Part shown: positions 5,896 through 12,547 of the stretch, piece by piece
How the letters are laid out: the number at the start of each line of letters is the position of its first letter
How positions within the stretch are numbered: position 1 is the stretch's first letter
Source of the DNA: an uncultured Legionella sp.
Lineage (GTDB): Bacteria; Pseudomonadota; Gammaproteobacteria; Legionellales; Legionellaceae
Length of the DNA stretch: 12,547 nucleotides
Assembly: GCA_903885895.1 (NCBI GenBank)
Contig: CAISKC010000078.1
Span: 1-12,547 of the forward strand
Direction of reading: 5' to 3'
Notes under the pieces: generated by a model
Seen by the model: the letters and a program-made list of their open reading frames with translations, nothing else
Told to the model about the DNA's origin: nothing
Databases searched by the model: none
Program-made: the position numbers and the translations under genes

Positions 5896-6501
5896 ATGAT
5901 GAGCAAAAAAACCCATATTTCTCCAGAAGATCAAACCCTATTTCGCAATGAAATGCGCGGTGTTACCCCACTTAAAAATCCCAAGCCAAAAATCAGTACA
6001 GAGACGATTCGCGATGTGGGATCCTGCGATAACCATCTTAGACAAATAGTGAGAAATCGTCAGAGGCGAGCCACAGAAAAGCAAGATAGCAGTTCAGCAG
6101 AAACCCTTATCCTACAAGATTTATCAAATTATTACGCAACGCCTGTACAAGCTGAAAGCCTCCTCATTTATCATCAGGCTGGTGTTGGCAGAATGCAGAC
6201 TCATGCACTACGAACAGGTCAAATCACTTACCAAGCCAAATTAGATTTACATGGTTTGAACACAGATGATGCTAAAATACGCTTAACGCGGTTCCTGAGT
6301 AACCAAATCCAGGCTCAACATCGCTGGGTATTAATCATTCATGGCAAAGGCGGTCGCTTCGGAGAAGCACCTGTTTTAAAAAACCTTGTCAATCATTGGC
6401 TTCAACAAATCCCAACTGTCCTCGCATTTCACAGCGCACAACCTAAACATGGCGGCACAGGCGCCTTGTACGTACTCCTCAAGAGCAGTGCAAAAACATA
6501 G
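5896..6501 (+). CDS. smrB: Smr-domain endonuclease, ribosome rescue factor SmrB
   Basis: In E. coli SmrB (YfcN) cleaves mRNA between collided ribosomes so that stalled ribosomes can be rescued. 201 residues. The N-terminal segment SPEDQTLFRNEMRG (9-22) resembles the conserved N-terminal hook of E. coli SmrB, which binds ribosomes. A variable linker follows (about 30-110). The Smr domain has LDLHG (116-120, with the catalytic DxH), HGKGG (149-153) and GGTGALYVLL (186-195). The position divergent from prmB is the E. coli arrangement. ATGs at 5896 and 5899 are both possible; neither has a clear Shine-Dalgarno, which may reflect coupling to the small frame ending at 5889 or weak translation. It is separated from the next gene by a palindromic element, so it is probably a single-gene transcript. 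Confidence 0.93.
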   Translation: MMSKKTHISPEDQTLFRNEMRGVTPLKNPKPKISTETIRDVGSCDNHLRQIVRNRQRRATEKQDSSSAETLILQDLSNYYATPVQAESLLIYHQAGVGRMQTHALRTGQITYQAKLDLHGLNTDDAKIRLTRFLSNQIQAQHRWVLIIHGKGGRFGEAPVLKNLVNHWLQQIPTVLAFHSAQPKHGGTGALYVLLKSSAKT

Positions 6502-6553
6502 ACAATTACTAGTCAACCTGATAGTATTTTACTTTTTTTAAAATACGCTTCTT

Positions 6554-6633
6554 GTCATCGCGAACACAGCGAGGGATCTCCTTACTGTGGTACAGTGCCA
6601 TGCATGGAGATCCCTCGCTGCGCTCGGGATGAC
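6554..6633. repeat. Palindromic element C (same family as 2521-2630)
   Basis: 14-bp perfect inner arms AGCGAGGGATCTCC (6568-6581) and the complement (6606-6619). Outer arms GTCATC (6554-6559) and GATGAC (6628-6633) are joined by an imperfect stem, about 28 bases per arm overall. The centre carries a small hairpin, ACTGT-GGT-ACAGT (6584-6596). The right arm aligns with 2578-2605 of element A with about three differences. It lies between smrB and the MFS gene, in a 174-base gap that also has a weak AT-rich inverted repeat at 6524-6546. Confidence 0.85.
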
Positions 6634-6660
6634 GGATATAACTCGAGATGACGGATATAA
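6628..6660 (+). repeat. Direct repeat in front of the MFS gene, with -10-like boxes
   Basis: GATGACGGATATAA occurs at 6628-6641 and again at 6647-6660, with CTCGA between. The first copy begins inside element C. Each copy creates a -10-like hexamer: TATAAC at 6637-6642 and TATAAT at 6656-6661. Only the first would start a transcript (about 6649) that includes the ribosome binding site AGGAG at 6662-6666. A promoter role is inferred; no clear -35 is seen. Confidence 0.55.
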
Positions 6661-6675
6661 TAGGAGTCGTTTAAC

Positions 6676-7962
6676 ATGATAAAAACGCGTCGTGCAGAAA
6701 AAACGGAATTTGGCTTTAAGCCTTGGCTCATTTGGGGACTTGGTTGTCTTTTTTATTTTTATGAATGTTTACTCCAAGTCTCACCAAGCGTTATGAGCTC
6801 GGAGCTCATGCACGATTTTGCTGTCACCAGCCATACTCTGGGCATTTTATCGGGTATTTACTTTTACTCTTATGCAGGCATGCAATTACCTTGCGGCGTC
6901 ATGACTGATTATTTTGGCCCACGTCGCTTGTTAACCATTGCCACCACCATTTGCGCTTTGAGCACGATTGCTTTTGGTTTAACAGATAACTTTTTCATGG
7001 CATGCGTTGCTCGCCTCATGATTGGATTTGGATCCTCTTTCGCCGTAGTAGGCACCTTAAAATTAGCCTCCAGTTGGTTTCCCGCTAATCGTTTTGCCTT
7101 TTTGACTGGCATGATGGTCACCCTCGGTATGTTGGGTGCTATTTTCGGGGAAGCACCTTTGGCTTTATTAGTGGATCATTGTGGATGGCGACATAGCATG
7201 ATCATCATGGGCGTCATTGGTCTTGCGGTCGCTTCTTTGATTTTTATCTTCACCAAAGATCACGGTACACACGCCTACCCAACCACCTCAGAAGACGTCA
7301 AAGAAGAAGGCTCTCTGGGTCAGCGTCTTTTGATTCTGCTGCGTAATAAGCAATTGTGGTTGGTCGCACTATATGGCGGCTTAATGTATACGGCTACCCC
7401 GGTTATTTGTGGCTTGTGGGGCGTGCCATTTTTGATGTTGAGTATGCATTTGTCCAAAGCAGTTGCTGCGAATTACATTTCTCTAGTGTTGTTTGGCTGG
7501 GCGTTGGCTGGGCCGCTCTGGGGTATCTACTCCAATCGGATTGGCTTGCGTAAACCGCCTTTGTATTATGGCTGTGTGGGCGCATTGGTCACGAGCTCCT
7601 TGATTATTTTTGGTTCCCTACAAAATAAATTCTTGATGCAAGTCTTATTGTTCACATTTGGCCTATTCTCTGCAGGCTTTTTACCCGCTTTTGCACTGGT
7701 CAAAGAGTTATGCAATCAAAAATACGTGGCCACCGCTTTAAGCTTTATGAATATGATGAATATGGTCGGCATTGCCATCGTGCAACCCGCTGTTGGCTTC
7801 ATTTTAGATGGTTTATGGTCTGGCCAAATGTCGCATCACGTGCGAATTTATACTGTATCTAATTATCAAATAGCTTTGGCTATTTTACCGATCGGCATGC
7901 TGGTGGCACTGCTCCTGCTCCCCATGATTCGTGAAACCCATTGTAAAGCAGCCACAAAATGA
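6676..7962 (+). CDS. Major facilitator superfamily transporter
   Basis: 428 residues with about twelve hydrophobic segments and a central loop (about 195-218) rich in Asp, Glu and Ser between the two six-helix halves: an inner-membrane MFS carrier. The loop after helix 2 carries the MFS motif A as GVMTDYFGPRRLL (74-86), and ARLMIGFG (112-119) in helix 4 matches the RxxxGxG signature. The substrate cannot be read from the sequence; it may be a small organic acid, amino acid or drug. Such carriers are numerous in intracellular Legionellales, where several import amino acids. The start is supported by AGGAG (6662-6666), 9 bases upstream. It is first in a five-gene run; miaB begins 10 bases after its stop, though a functional link to tRNA modification is not obvious. 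Confidence 0.92.
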   Translation: MIKTRRAEKTEFGFKPWLIWGLGCLFYFYECLLQVSPSVMSSELMHDFAVTSHTLGILSGIYFYSYAGMQLPCGVMTDYFGPRRLLTIATTICALSTIAFGLTDNFFMACVARLMIGFGSSFAVVGTLKLASSWFPANRFAFLTGMMVTLGMLGAIFGEAPLALLVDHCGWRHSMIIMGVIGLAVASLIFIFTKDHGTHAYPTTSEDVKEEGSLGQRLLILLRNKQLWLVALYGGLMYTATPVICGLWGVPFLMLSMHLSKAVAANYISLVLFGWALAGPLWGIYSNRIGLRKPPLYYGCVGALVTSSLIIFGSLQNKFLMQVLLFTFGLFSAGFLPAFALVKELCNQKYVATALSFMNMMNMVGIAIVQPAVGFILDGLWSGQMSHHVRIYTVSNYQIALAILPIGMLVALLLLPMIRETHCKAATK

Positions 7963-7972
7963 GTATCCCCCT

Positions 7973-9310
7973 ATGAAAAAGCTCTATATTAAAACGAATG
8001 GTTGTCAGATGAATGTGTATGACTCCTCTAAAATGGCTGACGTCTTAGCGAAGTCACATGGCTTAGAACCGACCGAGTCGGTCAACGACGCCGATGTTAT
8101 TTTACTTAATACATGCTCTATCCGCGACAAAGCACAAGAAAAAGTGTTTTCGCAATTAGGCCAATGGCGTGAACACAAAAAAGCCAATCCGCATGTGATC
8201 ATCGGTGTAGGAGGCTGTGTTGCCAGTCAAGAAGGCGCAGATATATTAAAACGCGCACCTTATGTCGATATCGTATTTGGCCCACAAACCCTCCACCGTT
8301 TGCCCGCTCTATTGACGGAACGCTTGGCAAGCAAGAAATCCGTCGTAGATATCAGCTTTCCCGAAATCGAAAAATTTGATCACCTCCCTGCGCCACGTGC
8401 GGAAGGACCGATCGCTTTTGTCTCCATTATGGAAGGATGCAGTAAATACTGCTCTTTTTGCGTCGTGCCTCATACACGCGGCGAAGAAATATCACGCCCC
8501 TTTGATGATGTATTGGCTGAATGCTATCTCTTAGTCAATCAAGGCGTCAGAGAAATCAATTTACTAGGTCAAAATGTCAATGATTATCGCGGGACCATGG
8601 CTTCAGGCGAGATCGCTGATTTGGCTTTATTAATTCAATATTTGTCCGCTATGGATGGCTTGGGACGCATTCGTTTTACAACATCGCATCCTTTGGCGTT
8701 TTCTGATAATTTGATTTCGGCTTTCGCGGAAGTACCGGCTTTGGCCAATCATTTACATTTGCCTGTGCAATCTGGCTCTGATCGCATCTTAGCTTTGATG
8801 AAGCGGGGTTATACATCTTTAGAATATAAAGCTAAAATTCGTAAACTACGCAAAGTTCGTCCGGATATTCGTTTGTCTACGGACATCATCGTTGGCTTTC
8901 CGGGTGAAACCGACCAAGACTTTCAAGATACGATGAATTTGGTACATGAGATGGGCTTTGACACTTCTTTTAGTTTTATTTACAGCCCAAGACCCGGTAC
9001 ACCCGCTTCTAATTTGCCCGATCCGACACCGATGGACGTAAAAAAGCAACGTTTGAGTATTTTACAAGAACGTTTGAATATGCAAGCCATGCGCTATAGC
9101 CAGGCTTTGATCGGTTCGACACAACGTATTTTAGTGACCGGCACCTCTAAAAAATCCGCAACGCAACTTGCCGGTCGAACCGAATGTAATCGCGTCATCA
9201 ATTTCTCAGGACCACAAACCTTAATTGGTCAATTTGTGGATGTAAACATTACCGACGCACAACCTAATTCCTTACGTGGTCGGGTGATTGAGACTGAGGT
9301 TGAAATTTGA
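7973..9310 (+). CDS. miaB: tRNA-2-methylthio-N6-dimethylallyladenosine synthase
   Basis: This radical-SAM methylthiotransferase converts i6A37 to ms2i6A37 in tRNAs reading U-starting codons. 445 residues, close to the family's usual length. The N-terminal MTTase domain has cysteines 11 (NGCQMN), 48 (NTCSIRD) and 82 (GGCVASQ), which bind the auxiliary 4Fe-4S cluster. The radical-SAM motif CSKYCSFC gives Cys156, 160 and 163. GQNVNDYRG and QSGSDRIL motifs follow, with a C-terminal TRAM domain (about 375-442). The start at 7973 begins at the conserved KKLYIKTNGCQMN; an in-frame ATG at 7931 lies inside the transporter gene and would add a 14-residue unlike extension. The Shine-Dalgarno is weak, so coupling to the transporter 10 bases upstream is likely. 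rluD starts one base after the stop. Confidence 0.97.
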   Translation: MKKLYIKTNGCQMNVYDSSKMADVLAKSHGLEPTESVNDADVILLNTCSIRDKAQEKVFSQLGQWREHKKANPHVIIGVGGCVASQEGADILKRAPYVDIVFGPQTLHRLPALLTERLASKKSVVDISFPEIEKFDHLPAPRAEGPIAFVSIMEGCSKYCSFCVVPHTRGEEISRPFDDVLAECYLLVNQGVREINLLGQNVNDYRGTMASGEIADLALLIQYLSAMDGLGRIRFTTSHPLAFSDNLISAFAEVPALANHLHLPVQSGSDRILALMKRGYTSLEYKAKIRKLRKVRPDIRLSTDIIVGFPGETDQDFQDTMNLVHEMGFDTSFSFIYSPRPGTPASNLPDPTPMDVKKQRLSILQERLNMQAMRYSQALIGSTQRILVTGTSKKSATQLAGRTECNRVINFSGPQTLIGQFVDVNITDAQPNSLRGRVIETEVEI

Positions 9311-9311
9311 G

Positions 9312-10322
9312 ATGACAATCGATAGTAGCTTACCGCCCTCTTCGTCGCCTATGCCAAATTCGCCCACGCCTTCTAATCCTCGGGACGTAGATACGCTCGT
9401 TATTCCCATCAGTTTTTCAGGACAAAGAGTCGACGTCGTCTTAGCACAATTATATCCCGATTGGTCGCGTTCAAAATTGGGAGCTTGGCTCAAAGCCGGC
9501 TACATTACGCTTAATAACCTCCCATGCAAACCGAATACCAAAGTAATAGGGGGAGAAACCATCCTCTTTGATTTGCCAGCTGAACCCTCTACCCTACCCG
9601 ATGCGGCCGAAGCGATCCCTTTAGATATCCTGTTCGAAGATGAATATATTTTGGTAATCAATAAGCCAGCAGGTTTGATTGTCCACCCAGGTGCTGGTAA
9701 TCGGGGTGGGACATTATTAAATGCCTTGTTACATCATCACGTATCATTACAAGATCTCCCACGTGCGGGCATTGTTCATCGTCTAGACAAGGATACCTCA
9801 GGGATCATGGTGATTGCCAAAACCTTGGCGGCACACACGCATTTGATTCGTCAAATGCAAGATCGTGAAATTCAACGCCAATATTTAGCCTTGGTATATG
9901 GTCATCTCGTCGCTGGCAAAACCATCGAAACGGGATATGGGCGGGATCCTCATAATCGCCTAAAAATGGCAGTATTACCTTTTGGCAAACCAGCTATTAC
10001 CACTTTCACGGTCCAGAAACGCTATCATTACGTTAGCCTATTACAAGTCCAGTTGCATACGGGGCGGACTCATCAAATTCGCGTGCATATGACGCATATC
10101 AACCATCCTATTGTAGGCGATCCACTTTACCGAACACGTAATTATCTCAAAGCTGGGATGAGCACCCCTTTACGTCAAGCCTTGGCTGCATTCCCACGTC
10201 AAGCCTTACATGCCCACACTTTGAGCTTTGCTCATCCCATTTTGCAGCATGCATTGACCTTCACAGCACCTATCCCCTATGATTTACAAACCCTTTTAGA
10301 ATTGCTTGATACCAACCCATGA
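9312..10322 (+). CDS. rluD: 23S rRNA pseudouridine synthase RluD
   Basis: Makes pseudouridines at 1911, 1915 and 1917 (E. coli numbering) in helix 69 of 23S rRNA. 336 residues. After a Ser/Pro-rich N-terminus (about 5-25) come an S4 RNA-binding domain (about 34-90, with RVDVVLAQLYPDWSRSKL) and the catalytic domain: INKPAGLIVHPGAG (116-129), HRLDKDTSG with catalytic Asp159, and GRTHQIRVH further on. The ATG at 9312 is one base after the miaB stop, with TGAGG at 9295-9299. A TTG at 9288 is in frame but would overlap miaB. RluD rather than RluC is favoured by overall length and by pgeF following directly, as in E. coli. The stop overlaps the next ATG (ATGA). Confidence 0.94.
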   Translation: MTIDSSLPPSSSPMPNSPTPSNPRDVDTLVIPISFSGQRVDVVLAQLYPDWSRSKLGAWLKAGYITLNNLPCKPNTKVIGGETILFDLPAEPSTLPDAAEAIPLDILFEDEYILVINKPAGLIVHPGAGNRGGTLLNALLHHHVSLQDLPRAGIVHRLDKDTSGIMVIAKTLAAHTHLIRQMQDREIQRQYLALVYGHLVAGKTIETGYGRDPHNRLKMAVLPFGKPAITTFTVQKRYHYVSLLQVQLHTGRTHQIRVHMTHINHPIVGDPLYRTRNYLKAGMSTPLRQALAAFPRQALHAHTLSFAHPILQHALTFTAPIPYDLQTLLELLDTNP

Positions 10323-11047
10323 AAATATTAGAAGCACAATGGCCCGCACCGCCCTCTATTCGCGCTGTAACGACTACGCGCATAGGCGGTGTGAGTCAGG
10401 CTGATTATTCAGCGATGAATTTGGCCGCACATGTGGGCGATGATGCGCAACATGTTGCTGAAAATCGGCAAATTTTGCGAGATATCTTACATTTACCGAA
10501 TGAACCCATATGGTTAGAACAAACGCATAGTACGCGTTGTGTAGAGGTGGATAGCCCGGTTTGTGATCGTAATGCGGATGCTGCCATCACTCGTCAAAAA
10601 CAACAAGTCTTAGCCATCATGACCGCGGATTGTCTCCCTATCGTACTCTGTGATCAACAAGGCACGGAAATCGCTGCTATCCATGCTGGTTGGCGTGGTT
10701 TAGCAGAAGGTATCGTCGACAATACCGTTGCCCTATTGCACAGCAATCCGGCTCAGTGTCTGGCCTGGATTGGCCCTGCTATTTGTGGAAAATGTTATGC
10801 CACCGGGTCTGAAGTCTTGGATCAATTTGTCAGTCGCTACCCTTTTGCAGTCCAAGCATTTACGCAAATTGAGCAACAATGGTATGCCGACTTACCCAAG
10901 CTAGCGACATTGATCTTAATGGAGCTGGGCATTGGCGCAGTTCACCCTTCGAATGTCTGCACGTTTGAAACAAATTCTCAATTTTACTCCTATCGCCGGG
11001 CAGCACAAACCGGTAGAATAGCAACATTAATTTGGTTTCAGGAATGA
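10319..11047 (+). CDS. pgeF: Peptidoglycan editing factor PgeF (YfiH/laccase-domain protein)
   Basis: This family (formerly multicopper polyphenol oxidase or YfiH) helps keep L-serine out of the L-alanine position of peptidoglycan precursors in E. coli; homologues also show purine-nucleoside activities. 242 residues, the usual size. The metal-site residues are His70 in EQTHS, Cys105 in TADCLP and His122 in HAGWRG. IGPAICGKCY (151-160) and SYRR near the C-terminus (224-227) are also family signatures. The start is the ATGA overlap with rluD, indicating translational coupling; the same pair is conserved in many gammaproteobacteria. No signal peptide, so cytoplasmic. The stop overlaps another ATG (11044) in the frame of the following protease gene. 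Confidence 0.94.
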   Translation: MKILEAQWPAPPSIRAVTTTRIGGVSQADYSAMNLAAHVGDDAQHVAENRQILRDILHLPNEPIWLEQTHSTRCVEVDSPVCDRNADAAITRQKQQVLAIMTADCLPIVLCDQQGTEIAAIHAGWRGLAEGIVDNTVALLHSNPAQCLAWIGPAICGKCYATGSEVLDQFVSRYPFAVQAFTQIEQQWYADLPKLATLILMELGIGAVHPSNVCTFETNSQFYSYRRAAQTGRIATLIWFQE

Positions 11048-11052
11048 TAATA

Positions 11053-12435
11053 ATGATGAAAAAACTTAGTCACCTATGCGGAGCGCTGATTCTCTCGCTC
11101 AGTTTTCATTCCGCGCAAGCTACTAATATAGCCCCTTTGCTTCCAACTCTGGCACCGGTTTTAAAACAAGCCATGCCCGCTATTGTGAACATTTCCGTAC
11201 AGGGCATTGTTTCGCAACCAGCGCCTGGGATGCCACCCATTGGCGAAGAAGACAATTCAGAAAAACCCACCCTACCCGGACTACTTGATAAACCCCGAAA
11301 ATTTAACAGCATTGGCTCTGGCGTCATTGTTGATCCACGACAAGGCTTCGTCATTACGAATGATCATGTGATTCGTAATGCACAAATTATTACGGTCACT
11401 CTCAATGATGGACGCCGCTTAAAAGCAAAATTGATTGGCAGCGATAGTGAAACGGATGTTGCGGTATTAAAAATTGACGCTAAAAATTTAAAATCCGTCA
11501 CATTAGGAGATTCTGACACGCTTGAAGTCGGTGATTTTGTCGTCGCCATCGGCAATCCATTTGGTCTGAATAGTTTTGGTAACAGTCAATCGGCGACATT
11601 TGGGATCGTCTCTGCCACCAAACGTTCTGATCTCAATATCGAAGGCGTAGAAAACTTCATTCAAACTGATGCGGCCATCAATCCAGGCAACTCTGGCGGC
11701 GCATTGGTGAACATCAAAGGAGAATTGGTCGGCATCAACACGGCTATCATTTCTTTATATGGCGGAAATGTAGGGATTGGCTTTGCTATCCCGATCAATA
11801 TGGCCAAAGATGTGGCACAACAAATCATCAAATTTGGTTCCGTGCATCGTGGCTTAATGGGCATTTTTGTACAAGCCTTGACCCCAGAATTAGCACAAGC
11901 AATGGGATATGATGAACGCACTACCGGTGCTTTAGTAGCGCAGGTCAATCAAGGTTCACCTGCTGAGGCTGCGGGCATTAAACCCGGAGATATCATCACT
12001 GGTATCAATGGCACCAAAATCTCTCAAGCGTCTCAAGTCAAAACCGTGATCAGTTTATTACGCGTAGGCAGTGAAGCCACTCTTATGGTCAAACGCAATA
12101 AACAAGATCTCAAATTACATGCGGTTGTAACAGACATCAAACAAAATGAGCAGCAGTTACAAACGAATAACCCCTTCCTATATGGCTTAGCGTTGCGGGA
12201 TTTTGAACAAGATTCGCCACCACACGGTCGTATCACCGGGGTACAAATTGTCGGCGCATCCGAAAACTCCGCTGGCTGGCGCGCAGGGTTACGCCCCGGC
12301 GACGTGATCATCTCCGCCAACAAAACGCCTATCGCTAACACCAATGCTTTGCAAGACATCGCCAAGCAAAAACAACAACAATTGTTGGTACAAGTGTTAC
12401 GCGGCGCTGGCGCTTTGTATATCTTGATTATATAA
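11053..12435 (+). CDS. DegP/DegQ-family periplasmic serine endoprotease
   Basis: HtrA-type protease and chaperone that removes misfolded envelope proteins. 460 residues from 11053. The signal peptide has a Lys-Lys start, a hydrophobic core and likely cleavage after AQA (about 21-23). The trypsin-like domain holds the triad His105 (TNDHV), Asp135 (ETDVAVLK) and Ser214 (NPGNSGGA). PDZ1 spans about 265-358, and PDZ2 about 378-452 after a Gln/Asn-rich linker. The intermediate length of the LA loop (about 50-83) does not settle DegP against DegQ. Start: AGGA at 11040-11043 is 9 bases before 11053. ATG 11044 overlaps the pgeF stop and would add three residues; 11056 is also possible. It is last in the run from the MFS gene; a GC-rich hairpin begins 10 bases after the stop. 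Confidence 0.95.
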   Translation: MMKKLSHLCGALILSLSFHSAQATNIAPLLPTLAPVLKQAMPAIVNISVQGIVSQPAPGMPPIGEEDNSEKPTLPGLLDKPRKFNSIGSGVIVDPRQGFVITNDHVIRNAQIITVTLNDGRRLKAKLIGSDSETDVAVLKIDAKNLKSVTLGDSDTLEVGDFVVAIGNPFGLNSFGNSQSATFGIVSATKRSDLNIEGVENFIQTDAAINPGNSGGALVNIKGELVGINTAIISLYGGNVGIGFAIPINMAKDVAQQIIKFGSVHRGLMGIFVQALTPELAQAMGYDERTTGALVAQVNQGSPAEAAGIKPGDIITGINGTKISQASQVKTVISLLRVGSEATLMVKRNKQDLKLHAVVTDIKQNEQQLQTNNPFLYGLALRDFEQDSPPHGRITGVQIVGASENSAGWRAGLRPGDVIISANKTPIANTNALQDIAKQKQQQLLVQVLRGAGALYILII

Positions 12436-12444
12436 ATTAAAGCT

Positions 12445-12469
12445 AGGGCGACCACCGGTCGCCCCTACA
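12445..12469. repeat. Single GGGCGA hairpin unit after the protease gene
   Basis: GGGCGACC-ACC-GGTCGCCC (12446-12464), followed by CTACA, is the third copy of the unit seen twice at 3586-3670, in the orientation of the 3645-3670 copy. Its 8-bp GC-rich stem begins 10 bases after the protease stop. The bases that follow are not a T-tract, so any terminator role would be weak. The remaining bases to 12547 show only an AT-rich small inverted repeat, AAAATT-GCA-AATTTT (12519-12533), and no gene. Confidence 0.75.
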
Positions 12470-12547
12470 TTTCAACATCGATTCATTTTCTTACATGGCT
12501 CCTGATATCCTCTCTGCTCAAAATTGCAAATTTTTTAAATAATACAT

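Noticed and set aside
7931..7972. Upstream ATG extending MiaB by 14 residues into the MFS gene
   Set aside because: The conserved MiaB N-terminus begins at 7973 and the extension is out-of-frame transporter sequence.
9288..9311. TTG start extending RluD by eight residues
   Set aside because: It would overlap the end of miaB, uses a weaker start codon and adds no family sequence; the ATG at 9312 is one base after the miaB stop.
12033..12455. 140-codon - strand frame opposite the protease gene
   Set aside because: It lies antisense to the PDZ-coding part of a clearly functional DegP/DegQ gene; cysteine-rich, no motif, no ribosome site. A shadow frame.

Overview
The window looks like a chromosomal segment of a gammaproteobacterium. 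The gene content and order fit: smrB is divergent from prmB, and rluD is directly followed by pgeF, both as in Escherichia coli and relatives. An ankyrin-repeat protein with a protease-like C-terminal part, several orphan proteins with charged tails, a base composition that by eye is moderate to slightly AT-rich, and many intergenic palindromes suggest a host-associated or amoeba-associated member of the Legionellales (Coxiella, Aquicella or Berkiella relatives). That placement is inference from content, not a database match.

Layout. Positions 1-1060 hold an AT-rich leader, an orphan multi-pass membrane protein on the + strand and a strong intrinsic terminator. Positions 1060-3537 are an accessory block on the - strand: an ankyrin-repeat protein whose C-terminal half carries a His-Asp-Gln-Cys pattern like clan CE cysteine proteases, a 320-base intergenic stretch made almost entirely of two palindromic elements, and a protein with an Ig-like/ASH-type beta domain and a disordered charged tail. 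Positions 3586-3670 hold a small palindromic element built from two hairpin units.

Positions 3739-5679 are a - strand pair, prmB then asd, six bases apart: ribosomal protein L3 methylation and the branch-point step of lysine/threonine/methionine/diaminopimelate synthesis. The 216-base divergent region to smrB contains a terminator-like hairpin, a perfect 16-bp inverted repeat, an extended -10 promoter and a possible 8-codon reading frame. smrB (5896-6501) encodes a Smr-domain endonuclease of the ribosome-collision response.

Positions 6676-12435 form a tight + strand run: MFS transporter, miaB (tRNA ms2i6A), rluD (23S rRNA pseudouridine), pgeF (peptidoglycan editing) and a DegP/DegQ periplasmic protease. 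Gaps are 10, 1, -4 and about 5 bases, so one transcript with translational coupling is likely. An 80-bp hairpin of the same family as the one in front of the ankyrin gene sits directly before this run.

The core genes are ordinary housekeeping genes of translation quality, tRNA/rRNA modification and envelope maintenance. The parts worth a second look are the ankyrin/protease protein, the two orphan proteins, and the families of short palindromic repeats occupying nearly every intergenic space.
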